Source: Candidatus Equicola faecalis
GTDB taxonomy: Bacteria > Bacteroidota > Bacteroidia > Bacteroidales > Bacteroidaceae
Length of the DNA stretch: 55,392 nt
Direction of reading: 5' to 3'
Assembly: GCA_018065185.1 (NCBI GenBank)
Contig: JAGHTU010000063.1
Span: 1 to 55,392, forward strand
The notes below the pieces were generated by a model. That model had not been told where the DNA came from. It made no database searches and saw nothing but the letters and a program-made list of their open reading frames with translations. Position 1 is the first letter of the stretch. Each line of letters starts with the position of its first letter. Positions 7,691 through 17,023 of this stretch are shown here, piece after piece. Both the position numbers and the translations under genes were made by a program.

Positions 7691-9832
7691 ATGACAATGG
7701 ACAAGAATCAAAATAACAAGATGCCACAGAATCCACAGGGACAGCAGAATCCAAAGATGCCGAAATTCAACCCAATGTGGATTTACGGAATAGCTATGGT
7801 CATATTGATAGGGTTATATTTCACTAACAATTCCACGGACACTGGCGTGAACAAGACTGCCGACTATTCGGAGTTCAAGGCAATGGTGGATTCCGGATAT
7901 GCTTCGCGCATAGCGATAAATACTGATAAGTATGAGATTCACATGTTTGTCAAAGGCGAATACCTCCGTCGCGTCTTCAAACAGGATTCAAAGCATCTGG
8001 GGCAGAACCCTTATGTGAAAGTCAACTATGGTTCTGTCGATAAGGTGGAGGAGTTTCTTAATGAGGCAACGGCAAACAACGCTTTTCGTGGGAGCATAAC
8101 GTATGAAAACGAGGAAGGCAGTTGGCTTTGGACTATCTTCATCAACATATTGCCAATCATACTGTTCTTCGTCATCTGGATAATCATCTTCCGTGGCGTA
8201 GGTCGTGGAGGCGGAATGGGTGGCGGTATCTTCAGCGTGGGCAAGAGCAAAGCCAAGATGTACGATAAAAACGGTACAAACCGTATAGACATCACTTTCA
8301 AAGATGTGGCAGGGCAGGCTGAAGCCAAACAGGAAGTGCAGGAGATTGTTGACTTCCTAAAGAATCCGAAGAAATATACTGACTTGGGAGGAAAGATACC
8401 TAAGGGGGCTCTGCTTGTAGGTCCTCCGGGAACGGGTAAGACCCTACTTGCCAAAGCCGTGGCTGGCGAAGCCGGCGTACCGTTCTTCTCGATGAGTGGT
8501 TCGGACTTTGTTGAGATGTTTGTCGGGGTGGGGGCGAGTCGTGTACGCGACCTGTTCCGTCAAGCAAAAGAAAAGTCGCCGTGTATCATCTTTATTGACG
8601 AGATTGATGCTGTGGGGCGTGCGCGTAGCAAGAATCCAGCAATGGGAGGTAACGACGAGCGTGAGAACACGCTGAACCAGCTTCTTACCGAGATGGATGG
8701 CTTCGGCACTAATTCCGGCGTTATCATCCTGGCAGCAACCAACCGTGCCGACATGCTGGACAAGGCCCTGCTGCGTGCCGGTCGCTTTGACAGGCAGATA
8801 CATGTTGACCTGCCTGACTTGAGCGAGCGTAAGGAAGTGTTCCAAGTGCATCTGCGTCCGTTGAAACTCGACAAATCACTCGATATTGACCTCCTTGCGC
8901 GTCAGACACCGGGATTTTCGGGTGCCGATATTGCCAATGTGTGCAACGAAGCAGCCCTCATCGCCGCACGTCACAACAAGAAGGAGGTGGGGCGACAGGA
9001 TTTCCTTGATGCCGTTGACCGTATCATCGGCGGACTGGAGAAGAAGACAAAGGTTATGACACAGGATGAGAAACGCTCCATCGCCCTGCATGAGGCAGGA
9101 CATGCCACGCTGTCATGGTTTCTCGAATATGCCGACCCGTTGATAAAGGTTACGATTGTTCCACGTGGTAATGCGCTGGGAGCAGCATGGTATTTGCCGG
9201 AAGAAAGGCAGATTACGACAAAAGAGCAGATGCTTGACGAGATGTGTGCTCTGCTTGGTGGGCGTGCTGCTGAGGAGTTGTTTACAGGACACATTTCAAC
9301 GGGTGCGATGAACGACCTTGAGCGTGCCACGAAACAGGCTTACGCAATGGTGGCATACGTGGGTATGAGCGACTCTTTACCAAATCTCTGCTATTACAAC
9401 AATCAGGAATACCAGTTCCAAAAGCCTTATTCCGAGGCGACGGCAGAACTTATAGACCAAGAGGCGAAGAAACTTATCTCCGAGCAGTATGCACGTGCAA
9501 AACAGCTCCTCAAAGAACATGCCGAGGGGCATAACCGTTTGGCACAGGTACTCATCGACCGCGAGGTGATTTTCTCTGATGATGTAGAGGCAATCTTCGG
9601 TAAGCGTCAGTTCACGTCGCGCACGGAAGAAATCTTGAAGAACAACAATTCTTCTAAAATGGATGCAAAGGAGGCAACGACCGAAACCTCAACTTCTGAC
9701 GTTGTTGAGGCTTGCGACGAACCTGCAGAAGTGACCTGCGCTGAGCCTGTCGAAGTATCGGACGAAGCAGATTCTCTTCCTGCAGAAGAAAAGCCACAGG
9801 ATAATAAAATAGAAGGAGACTTATTCACATGA
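7691..9832 (+). CDS. ftsH: ATP-dependent zinc metalloprotease FtsH
   Basis: This 713-aa inner-membrane AAA+ protease degrades misfolded and regulatory membrane proteins. Visible features are transmembrane segments near residues 29-47 and 150-168, Walker A GPPGTGKT (244-251), Walker B IIFIDEID, the second region of homology ([20 protein letters not shown]), and zinc motif HEAGH at 467-471. The last 60 or so residues are an acidic, Thr/Ser/Glu-rich, probably disordered tail encoded partly by a REP-like sequence (9741-9755). Its stop overlaps the cdsA start by 4 bp (ATGA), suggesting translational coupling. An alternative start is ATG 7697. Confidence 0.97.
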   Translation: MTMDKNQNNKMPQNPQGQQNPKMPKFNPMWIYGIAMVILIGLYFTNNSTDTGVNKTADYSEFKAMVDSGYASRIAINTDKYEIHMFVKGEYLRRVFKQDSKHLGQNPYVKVNYGSVDKVEEFLNEATANNAFRGSITYENEEGSWLWTIFINILPIILFFVIWIIIFRGVGRGGGMGGGIFSVGKSKAKMYDKNGTNRIDITFKDVAGQAEAKQEVQEIVDFLKNPKKYTDLGGKIPKGALLVGPPGTGKTLLAKAVAGEAGVPFFSMSGSDFVEMFVGVGASRVRDLFRQAKEKSPCIIFIDEIDAVGRARSKNPAMGGNDERENTLNQLLTEMDGFGTNSGVIILAATNRADMLDKALLRAGRFDRQIHVDLPDLSERKEVFQVHLRPLKLDKSLDIDLLARQTPGFSGADIANVCNEAALIAARHNKKEVGRQDFLDAVDRIIGGLEKKTKVMTQDEKRSIALHEAGHATLSWFLEYADPLIKVTIVPRGNALGAAWYLPEERQITTKEQMLDEMCALLGGRAAEELFTGHISTGAMNDLERATKQAYAMVAYVGMSDSLPNLCYYNNQEYQFQKPYSEATAELIDQEAKKLISEQYARAKQLLKEHAEGHNRLAQVLIDREVIFSDDVEAIFGKRQFTSRTEEILKNNNSSKMDAKEATTETSTSDVVEACDEPAEVTCAEPVEVSDEADSLPAEEKPQDNKIEGDLFT
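9741..9755. repeat. REP-like sequence CTGAGCCTGTCGAAG inside the ftsH tail
   Basis: CTGAGCCTGTCGAAG resembles a dispersed palindromic sequence (CTTCGACAGGCTCAG) that I recall from many bacterial genomes. Here it encodes part of the disordered acidic tail of FtsH (AEPVEV). Only one clear copy is seen, so its status as a repeat rests on memory. Confidence 0.35.
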
Positions 9833-10680
9833 AAAAATTCATAATACGCACTATAACAGGAGTGTTGTTTGTGGCAATTATAGTCGCCTCATTCCTGCGC
9901 CCGTTGGCTATGACGGCACTATTTGCACTCGTCACAGGTATGGCGATATGGGAATACTCAGGCATTGTCAACGAGCATGGAGGTGTCAGCGTAAACCGTT
10001 TCATCTCCACCGTGGCAGGTGTCTATCTGTTTATCGCCGTGACAGCTTTCTGCGGAGGGTTCGTCATGTCGGGCGCGGTGTTCGTGCCTTACCTGCTGAC
10101 GCTCGTCTATCTTTTCGTTGCCGAATTGTATGCACGCAACCAGCAGCCTGTTGCCACGTGGGGCTACACCATGCTCTCGCAAATGTGGATAGCATTGGGC
10201 TTTTCCACGATTTCTGTCGTATCATTCTTTTCCTTAGGATATGAGGTGCATTTCTCTTTCGTATTACCGCTGAGCATCTTCGTATTCCTATGGGCAAACG
10301 ATAGTGGAGCCTACCTCATCGGTTCTCTCCTTGGAAAGCATAAACTGTTTCCGCGCATCTCACCGAACAAGAGTTGGGAAGGCAGCATCGGTGGTGGTGT
10401 ATTGGTAATAATTGTCGCTATTCTGATTTCCATTCTTGTCAAGTCATACGAGATGGACTGTGTCCTGCAGACCATACCACAATGGATAGGACTGGGATTG
10501 GTGGTGGTGGTGTTCGGCACGTGGGGCGACCTTGTAGAGTCACTCTTCAAACGCACACTCGGCATCAAGGATAGCGGTACGATACTTCCCGGTCATGGTG
10601 GCATCCTTGACCGTTTTGACTCATCGCTGTTGGCATTTCCTGCCGCTGTAATCTATATTTATACTTTATCGATAATATAA
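9829..10680 (+). CDS. cdsA: Phosphatidate cytidylyltransferase CdsA
   Basis: This integral membrane enzyme (283 aa) makes CDP-diacylglycerol from phosphatidic acid and CTP, the branch point of phospholipid synthesis. It has several hydrophobic segments and the C-terminal signature ISPNKSWEG ... GDLVESLFKR ... KDSGTILPGHGGILDR with conserved acidic residues. It overlaps the ftsH stop by 4 bp; surE follows 1 bp after its stop. All key motifs are present. Confidence 0.95.
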   Translation: MKKFIIRTITGVLFVAIIVASFLRPLAMTALFALVTGMAIWEYSGIVNEHGGVSVNRFISTVAGVYLFIAVTAFCGGFVMSGAVFVPYLLTLVYLFVAELYARNQQPVATWGYTMLSQMWIALGFSTISVVSFFSLGYEVHFSFVLPLSIFVFLWANDSGAYLIGSLLGKHKLFPRISPNKSWEGSIGGGVLVIIVAILISILVKSYEMDCVLQTIPQWIGLGLVVVVFGTWGDLVESLFKRTLGIKDSGTILPGHGGILDRFDSSLLAFPAAVIYIYTLSII

Positions 10681-10681
10681 C

Positions 10682-11455
10682 ATGAATCGTCCACTCATAC
10701 TGATATCCAACGATGATGGATTCCGTGCAAAAGGCATCAATTGCCTTATTGACATGGTGCGCGAATTTGGAGATGTCATCGTATGCGCTCCAAACTCGGC
10801 ACGATCGGGATTCTCATGCGCTTTCTCAGGACTCGAATATCTCACGCTCAAACGCCAACTCACCAAGGTGGATGGCACGCCTTATCCCGAAGGAGTGCAG
10901 ATGTGGTACACCAATGGTACGCCTGTTGACTGCATAAAATTGGCGTGTGACCAACTCTGTGAACGCCGTCCAGACCTTATCATCGGTGGTATCAACCACG
11001 GAGACAACTCCACCGTGAACAATCATTATTCCGGTACGGTGGGAATAGCAAAAGAGGGTTGCCTGAAAGGCATTCCTTCCCTTGCATTCTCACTCTGTGA
11101 TTATGACAAGGATGCCGACTTCTCTCCGCTGACCCCATGGGTGAAGCGCATCGTGAGGAAAATGTTGGACGAGGGGTTGCCTCATGGCACATTCCTTAAT
11201 GTTAATTTCCCTAAGTGTGCCACCTTTCGTGGCATCCGCACATGCCGTATGACAATGGGCGAATGGGTTAAAGAGGTTTATAAGTGCGCCCATCCGCGTG
11301 GATTCGACTATTATTGGTTGGTAGGACATTTTGAGAATGCCGAGCCACAGGCAGAAGAGACCGATCAGTGGGCACTCAACAACGATTATATAGCCGTCAC
11401 TCCGACCACCATTGACGTGACCGACTACGACCTGATGCGCACGTTCAAGTTGTAG
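10682..11455 (+). CDS. surE: 5'/3'-nucleotidase SurE
   Basis: The 257-aa protein belongs to the SurE survival-protein family of metal-dependent nucleoside monophosphate phosphatases. The N-terminal motif ILISNDDGFRAKGI holds the metal-binding Asp pair, followed by CAPNSARSGFS and GINHGDN(S)TVNNHYSGTVG, the usual active-site segments. It is last in the rsfS-ftsH-cdsA-surE run. In related genomes lpxB often follows surE, but here the SRP RNA gene on the opposite strand comes next. Confidence 0.95.
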   Translation: MNRPLILISNDDGFRAKGINCLIDMVREFGDVIVCAPNSARSGFSCAFSGLEYLTLKRQLTKVDGTPYPEGVQMWYTNGTPVDCIKLACDQLCERRPDLIIGGINHGDNSTVNNHYSGTVGIAKEGCLKGIPSLAFSLCDYDKDADFSPLTPWVKRIVRKMLDEGLPHGTFLNVNFPKCATFRGIRTCRMTMGEWVKEVYKCAHPRGFDYYWLVGHFENAEPQAEETDQWALNNDYIAVTPTTIDVTDYDLMRTFKL

Positions 11456-11481
11456 CCAAGATTGGCTCTGCGAAACGGTGC

Positions 11482-11597
11482 AAAAAAGGAGGGTAAGCTA
11501 CTCATATCGCGCCGCTACAACCTAATACCCTTGCTCCGGTCAAGGCCTGGGGGATTCAAAGGGAGCTGGCCGTATAAGACTTACCCATATCTATCGG
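11482..11597 (-). ncRNA. ffs: Signal recognition particle RNA (small bacterial type)
   Basis: Read on the minus strand, the predicted start is near 11597. GGGTAAG (+ strand complement at 11580-11586) can pair with CTTACCC (complement of 11491-11497) to close the molecule, followed by a T6 run (complement of 11482-11487) as terminator. The apical part has the helix 8 layout CAGG (11546-11549) ... AGCA (11532-11535) flanked by CCC/GGG pairing, as in SRP RNA. The loop between the CC and GG arms reads UUGACC instead of the usual GGAA-type loop. It has its own promoter. A + strand ORF over this region was rejected. Confidence 0.8.
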
Positions 11598-11601
11598 AGT
11601 G

Positions 11602-11633
11602 CAAAAGTAGTAAAAATAATTTACAAACTGCAA
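11602..11633 (-). promoter_or_regulatory. Promoter of the SRP RNA gene
   Basis: On the minus strand a -7 box TACTTTTG (complement of 11602-11609) is preceded at 21 bp by TTG (complement of 11631-11633). The predicted start falls at the 5' end of the folded RNA. The promoter begins only 22 bp after the stop codon of the upstream minus-strand gene. Confidence 0.7.
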
Positions 11634-11655
11634 CCGATATTTGATAATTCTGTTT

Positions 11656-14600
11656 TTATAAAACAAATGAAAGACGGCATAGATTCGGTGCAACGGCACG
11701 TTGCTGTCCGTCAACAAGCACCTGTAAGCCTTTCCCATGGTGGTAACGCTGTCCGTCTCTGTCCCATACAATAGTGAGCACGTGACCTTTATAATGCACA
11801 CCATCAAGGCAGAAATAATCCCATTTCCCTTTAGGCAGAAGCGGATTAACGACCACCGTATCATCTGCCTGCGGACGAAGCCCGACAAGACCGGTGATAA
11901 TCAAATCGGCAAACGTGGAATGGTTATAGTAGGAACTGCGCTCACGGTCGCCCATAAGCCATGCGCCTGTCTTCTCATCAAGATACTCGCCAATATATGG
12001 TCTGCCACGCTTGTACTGACTCTCAACATATAGCTCCAACTGACGGAAGTATGTGCTATCGCTTATTATCGGCGATGGATAGTCGTTCTTATAGTTTGCC
12101 AAAGCTGTGAGTGTCTGTGAAGTTGCAAAAGGCCATATTGCTCCATCCCATTCGCAGGTGCCCACACCATGTGAACGGAATGCAGGGTGACGGCGCTCGG
12201 CTGTCGTCAGTCCGAAAGGAGCAGAGAACCCCTTTTCGTCTTCTATCTGTAGCCATGCCTCGTCATATTTCGCAGGTGAAGGCAGATGGAAATACCATGG
12301 TATAAAGCCTATCTCCTCACGCACGGCAGCGGATGTGTCGCCACGCAGAGTCTCAAAGAAATGATGGGAGGTGTTCCATAGGCGGTCTTCCACCTTTTTG
12401 CGCTGTGCTTCGGCATGGGCAAGGTAATGAGTGTGCTTGTCGTCATCGCCAGCAAGGGCTGTTATCGCTGCCAAGGCCTTGGCATTACCGAACATATAAC
12501 TATTTATTGTAGGGCGGGCATACTGTTTTTTGCGTCCACCCGAAATGCTTTCTTCCATCCCATCGCGCACATCTTCCTGCCAATACAGACCATTCGCCAG
12601 GGTGTGAGTGTCTTGCCAGTATTTATATTCTGCCTCAAGCGAAGGAAGAAGTGACAGCAGTTGTGTAGTGTCTGCAAGTACCTTCCACATCTCATATACG
12701 GCAGCAGGATTCCATGATGTAAACTTGCTCATTTTTGCGAGTGGCTGTCCTGCATTACCATGGTACCACGTCTGCAAACTGCCATACAGATATGACGTGT
12801 CCTTAAGCCAGCGTGCTTCCATGATATGATGCCCCAAAGCACATGCAATGAGGTTAAACTTATCGGAATAACTGCGCTGTACGGCAAATTCCGTAATGCC
12901 ATAGCCGTAAGGGGTGCGAATGATATGTTTGCGGAACGACCACCAGCGGAAGTAATATATCTCCCGGAAATTGTCCTGAGGGCAATCGAACAATGGGATA
13001 TTCGCACTCATCCATTCCTTTGCCTGTGCATTAGGAATGAATGTTTGGGCTGGCTCTGCCTCCATACGATTGAAATAATCTACATAGGAAGATAGGTCAT
13101 CCGTGTCCAGTACGGAGTGCGAAGAAAGACTGTCACGGGTTACGACATCCGCAATGGAGAAGACAGATTCTGTATCCATTTCATCGGCACGCGACATGTC
13201 AAAGTCTTGGTCGGCAGGAGTCTCAATATCGGGCTTGTCAAACAACGCACCTGTGCGGAACTGTATGCGGCAGATATTTTCTACTGGAGTGTCAAACTGC
13301 CGTTTGCATGTCAGCTTGCCGTCAACGTAAAAAAAGGCACGATGGAGTGATGTGGACAGCACCACTTTGATATGATACACCTGTCCTGCACGATATTCTT
13401 TCAATATTGTTCCATATCGGGCGCCGCCTTTAGCGAGGATTTTTGCATCCGCACCGACCACCATCCGTGAAGCCACGTTGCCCTTTTCATCAAGAAACTC
13501 TATATCAAGTTCCCCATTGGAATTTTGCGAAGCCTTTAGAGAGAACTCCACGACGAGTTCTTTAGAGGCAGGGATGAGCCGTTCCAGTTTTGCATAGTCA
13601 TAAGGGTCTTTATCGGAGAGTGTCACCCATTTTCCGTTGAGCGCAACCGATGCAAAGAGTGGGGAATAGATGTTCCAGTCTGTCATCTCCGACAGAGATT
13701 GATAAGCCGTAAACGGCTTTGAGGCATGTGCCGTAGCATCAAGTTGTACAGGTACAGGTATGCGGCTTACCCAGATATCTTCTTTGTTGTGCGAGTATGT
13801 CACCCACAGGTTACCATCCTTTGGCACACCATTCCCTTCCTGTATGCCACGTGTATATTGTGGACCATAACTCTTATATAACCCGCCATGTCGCAATGGT
13901 GTGACATCACCATGTATGAGCGACAGGGTGTTGTATTCCAATCCGTCACGACTCAGACTTATCGCCAGTGGCCAACGGTATTCCGCAGGGTTATACACCG
14001 TAGCGTATGTACCGTCCGAAAGGCGTTGCCCCCAGATTTTAGCGTTGCTGTTGACAAAGCCCGGAGCGCGGTCGCACGGATAACGCCATGTATTGCCTCC
14101 GTCAATTGAAAGACTCGTGACAGCATGTTTCCATAATGCCACCTTGCGACCGTCAGGCAACGTATATCCACAGAATGCCTTGTAAGGAGCTTTCAACGGC
14201 AGGAGTGCATCCTCGCGGTCAGCTTCTTCCACCCATTGCATCCGTTGCATCGGGTCGGCTATCATCTCATCCACAGCCTTTACAAAGCCACGGTCCTTGC
14301 ATTTCTTGTAATATGGGTAATGTGTGTTCTTTTCATTGAATCCATGATTATAATATATGAAATACAGAGGTGAGAATGTGCCATCTGTCTTTATCTCACG
14401 CACCACACGCCCGATGCCGTTGCCGTCGTTAGGGTCGTCTTTTGGGGTAAGCACAATACCATAGTTGCCTGTTGCAAGCAATCGTCCATTACTGCTCACA
14501 TAAAAGCCTGTGCGCTGATGCATAACGGCTTTGAGGTCTTTACTGACTACGCCCGAAAGATTGGGTTTAGTCACCCCGTCAGGCACATTATATTCAGGAA

Positions 14601-15771
14601 AGAGCACCATTGGAGCAGTCCACTTGTAGCCATCTTCACTTGTGGTGAGCATCGTACGCCCCGGTGCTTCATGTTCATTACGCGGATTGGTGAGGTAGTG
14701 TACAAAGAAACGTCCGTTCCAATACGCCATCATTGGCTGATGATTGTATGTCCATGGTTTTTGCCCACGCATCATCTGTATGTTGTGTACACCGACAACC
14801 GGTTTCAGTCCACCATCATGGCGTGCAGGAGTGGCAATCCTCTGCCCTGTATAGTGCACGACATCACGATTGTATTTCTTCAGTTGCTCTACGATTTCTT
14901 CCGAAGCCATAAACACCGTACCATGTTTATGCCCTTTTGGGAAATACACTTCATCAGTACGGTCAATAAACGTCTTGAAATCCGTTGTCCGATGTGCGCT
15001 GTATATGCCCTTGCGATAGGTGTCATAATAGATATAGTACCAGTCACCAATCTTTGCTGTCGATGGCCCTTCGGTGAAACTCTCGGTAAAAGGTTCGGAT
15101 GATGCGCTCCATGGTCCATAAGGAGATGCTGCAAATGCTACTTTTATATTACGCATCGGACGACTGTTGTCTTTGACCACCATCACATAGTCACCCTTGC
15201 CTCTTTTTACCAGCGTGGCGTCAATGGCACTATATCCCGGGTCGTAGAAAAGTTTTGCGCTACTGAAATGCTTGAAATCCTTGGTCGTCATGTAATAAAG
15301 ACGATGATTGTTCATGTGGTCTTCTTGATAGTCAGGGAATTTCCCCGGCACACATGATGCCCAAATGATAAGGAATTGCTTTTTTACATCATCATAGAAC
15401 AGTTCCGGTGCCCACACGTTGACCGTAGTTGTGTCTGTCATGGCAGGAATATGTCGTGGTGTAGTCCAATGGATAAGATCTTTTGACGATGCATATCCGA
15501 ATCCGCGGTCGCCACGCCAACTGCATGTCCATACTAGATGGAACGTGCCCTCGGGACCCTTTACGATTGAAGGGTCGCGCATTACCTTCTGCGTGCCCAC
15601 CGTAGGAGGAAGGAACGTACCCTGTATGCTGTCCCAATGTATGCCGTCATGACTATAGATGAAGCGCAAGCCTTCGTTTGCCGGTTCGTGAAATGATGTT
15701 GACACGTAGATGTCCTTTGCCTGTAGTCCAAGACAAAGCAGAACAAGGATGATAAAAGATAGCTTTCTCAT
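11656..15771 (-). CDS. Four-domain secreted glycan-degrading enzyme: GH43-like + sialidase-like propeller + LamG-like + (alpha/alpha)6 glycosidase
   Basis: The 1371-aa protein has a signal peptide (MRKLSFIILVLLCLGLQAKD). Residues about 20-310 form a GH43-like five-bladed propeller with RDPSI (D66), WAPE (E123), IDATLV (D184) and EGPS (E234), matching expected catalytic positions. Residues about 325-672 are a second propeller with sialidase/BNR-like features (TTSEDGYKW, SLSIDGGNTWRYP). Residues about 690-850 look like a LamG/concanavalin jelly roll. Residues about 905-1300 match the MGH1-like (alpha/alpha)6 glycosidases of Bacteroidetes (YFRWWSFRKHI, GTCEWDGAIWP), followed by a small beta-domain. 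A substrate with arabinose- or rhamnose-capped side chains is inferred from families only. It starts 35 bp after the LOG gene and may be co-transcribed with it. Confidence 0.8.
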   Translation of the reverse strand: MRKLSFIILVLLCLGLQAKDIYVSTSFHEPANEGLRFIYSHDGIHWDSIQGTFLPPTVGTQKVMRDPSIVKGPEGTFHLVWTCSWRGDRGFGYASSKDLIHWTTPRHIPAMTDTTTVNVWAPELFYDDVKKQFLIIWASCVPGKFPDYQEDHMNNHRLYYMTTKDFKHFSSAKLFYDPGYSAIDATLVKRGKGDYVMVVKDNSRPMRNIKVAFAASPYGPWSASSEPFTESFTEGPSTAKIGDWYYIYYDTYRKGIYSAHRTTDFKTFIDRTDEVYFPKGHKHGTVFMASEEIVEQLKKYNRDVVHYTGQRIATPARHDGGLKPVVGVHNIQMMRGQKPWTYNHQPMMAYWNGRFFVHYLTNPRNEHEAPGRTMLTTSEDGYKWTAPMVLFPEYNVPDGVTKPNLSGVVSKDLKAVMHQRTGFYVSSNGRLLATGNYGIVLTPKDDPNDGNGIGRVVREIKTDGTFSPLYFIYYNHGFNEKNTHYPYYKKCKDRGFVKAVDEMIADPMQRMQWVEEADREDALLPLKAPYKAFCGYTLPDGRKVALWKHAVTSLSIDGGNTWRYPCDRAPGFVNSNAKIWGQRLSDGTYATVYNPAEYRWPLAISLSRDGLEYNTLSLIHGDVTPLRHGGLYKSYGPQYTRGIQEGNGVPKDGNLWVTYSHNKEDIWVSRIPVPVQLDATAHASKPFTAYQSLSEMTDWNIYSPLFASVALNGKWVTLSDKDPYDYAKLERLIPASKELVVEFSLKASQNSNGELDIEFLDEKGNVASRMVVGADAKILAKGGARYGTILKEYRAGQVYHIKVVLSTSLHRAFFYVDGKLTCKRQFDTPVENICRIQFRTGALFDKPDIETPADQDFDMSRADEMDTESVFSIADVVTRDSLSSHSVLDTDDLSSYVDYFNRMEAEPAQTFIPNAQAKEWMSANIPLFDCPQDNFREIYYFRWWSFRKHIIRTPYGYGITEFAVQRSYSDKFNLIACALGHHIMEARWLKDTSYLYGSLQTWYHGNAGQPLAKMSKFTSWNPAAVYEMWKVLADTTQLLSLLPSLEAEYKYWQDTHTLANGLYWQEDVRDGMEESISGGRKKQYARPTINSYMFGNAKALAAITALAGDDDKHTHYLAHAEAQRKKVEDRLWNTSHHFFETLRGDTSAAVREEIGFIPWYFHLPSPAKYDEAWLQIEDEKGFSAPFGLTTAERRHPAFRSHGVGTCEWDGAIWPFATSQTLTALANYKNDYPSPIISDSTYFRQLELYVESQYKRGRPYIGEYLDEKTGAWLMGDRERSSYYNHSTFADLIITGLVGLRPQADDTVVVNPLLPKGKWDYFCLDGVHYKGHVLTIVWDRDGQRYHHGKGLQVLVDGQQRAVAPNLCRLSFVL

Positions 15772-15806
15772 TATGTTAATAGATTTAATTTGCTAATTGT
15801 CAATTA

Positions 15807-16337
15807 TTATAGTATTCTTTTTAATTGTTCCAGGTTGTTTGCTACAAGGAAATAGTCTGTATAGTGCCCGCGTATGAAATGTGATTCCTGCAAGTCTTTG
15901 AGCAATGCGATAAGGCTATCCCAGCACCCTTCCATATTATAAAGGATGATACGTTTATTGTGATAGCCTATTGTTGCCGAAGCCACCACAGAGAAGATTT
16001 CGTCCAATGTGCCTATGCCACCCGGCAAGGCAATAATGACATCACTTTCCTGCATCATTACATCCTTCCGCTCACTGAGACTTTTTACCAAAACAAGGCG
16101 GTCAACATAACTGCTTACCGCACCACGGTCTTCCACTCTGTCTGGAACCACGCCAAGCGTTGTCCCACCATTTTCCTTCACGGCACGTGCTACACACTCC
16201 ATGAGCCCCATGTTGCATCCACCGAACACCAACTCATGCCCACGTTGCCCGATGTAAGCCCCAAGGTCTGCTGTACAGTCAAAATAAGTTCGGCGTATAT
16301 CTTCGTTTGCCGAACAGAAAACAGCCACTTTTTTCAT
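15807..16337 (-). CDS. LOG family protein (TIGR00730, lysine-decarboxylase-like Rossmann fold)
   Basis: This 176-aa protein carries the LOG signature PGGIGTLDE and an upstream Rossmann start with VFGGCNMGLM. Family members hydrolyse nucleoside 5'-monophosphates such as cytokinin ribotides; many bacterial members have uncertain physiological substrates. The start is placed at ATG 16337, 2 bp after the tcdA stop. An in-frame TTG at 16343 would overlap tcdA by 4 bp. Confidence 0.88.
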   Translation of the reverse strand: MKKVAVFCSANEDIRRTYFDCTADLGAYIGQRGHELVFGGCNMGLMECVARAVKENGGTTLGVVPDRVEDRGAVSSYVDRLVLVKSLSERKDVMMQESDVIIALPGGIGTLDEIFSVVASATIGYHNKRIILYNMEGCWDSLIALLKDLQESHFIRGHYTDYFLVANNLEQLKRIL

Positions 16338-16339
16338 AA

Positions 16340-17023
16340 TCAATTATCAATTAAGTCTTTCACTACCTCACTACCAATGATTATTCCCATCGAGGCAGGT
16401 ACGAAAGCGTTGCTTGCTATTATGTCACCATCATACTGTTGAGGTGTCTCGGTACTGCATACCACCTTCAGTCTGCCAATACCTAGTTCACGGCAACGGC
16501 GGCGTACCGCCTTTGCAAGTGGGTCAATACTTGTTTTATAAATGTCTGTGACATGTAATGCCGTAGCATCAACCCTGTTTCCTGCTCCCATACTACTTAT
16601 TATGCGCACACCGTAGGAATTTGAACGTCTAATGAGTTCCATTTTGGAAGCTATCGTATCGATACAGTCAATCACATAGTCGTATTGTGAAATATCGATG
16701 GAATCTGCATTGTCGGGAAGATAAAACATATTTATTCCTTTCACGATGCAATCGGGATTTATATCAAGTACGCGCTCAACTGCTACATCTGTCTTATTAC
16801 GCCCAATGCTGGAATGCAACGCCAGCAACTGACGGTTGATGTTGGATGGTTCCACCCTGTCGGCATCCACTATCGTAATACTGCCAACGCCACTGCGTGC
16901 AATAGTCTCTAAAGCATGACCGCCCACACCACCGATGCCAAAGATAATGACCTTGCTTCGGCTTAACTTCTCTATGGCTGAATGTCCAAAGAGCAGCTCA
17001 CTTCTGATGAGTTCTGAATGCAT
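16340..17023 (-). CDS. tcdA: tRNA threonylcarbamoyladenosine dehydratase TcdA (CsdL/YgdL)
   Basis: The 227-aa ThiF/MoeB/E1-like protein has the nucleotide-binding GIGGVGGHALE motif, then the VDADRVEPSNINRQ block that binds ATP, which is diagnostic of the family. TcdA dehydrates t6A37 in ANN-decoding tRNAs to cyclic ct6A. In Proteobacteria it works with the CsdA/CsdE sulfur-transfer pair; here it lies downstream of the suf genes. Its start overlaps the 3' end of the flippase gene by 26 bp, so translation is probably coupled. Confidence 0.9.
   Translation of the reverse strand: MHSELIRSELLFGHSAIEKLSRSKVIIFGIGGVGGHALETIARSGVGSITIVDADRVEPSNINRQLLALHSSIGRNKTDVAVERVLDINPDCIVKGINMFYLPDNADSIDISQYDYVIDCIDTIASKMELIRRSNSYGVRIISSMGAGNRVDATALHVTDIYKTSIDPLAKAVRRRCRELGIGRLKVVCSTETPQQYDGDIIASNAFVPASMGIIIGSEVVKDLIDN

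Noticed and set aside
11462..11644. Short + strand coding region after surE
   Set aside because: The interval is occupied by the minus-strand SRP RNA, its terminator and its promoter; the protein has no recognisable features.
14518..15102. 194-aa frame antisense to the four-domain enzyme
   Set aside because: It is a shadow of the strong minus-strand gene, with no start context or family match. The same applies to long antisense frames at 38438-39145, 29125-29784 and 21666-22311.
11656..15771. Assembly fusion of separate genes
   Set aside because: There is one continuous frame with natural linkers and no internal signal peptide or repeat at domain joins. It is listed as a finding but not called an artefact.
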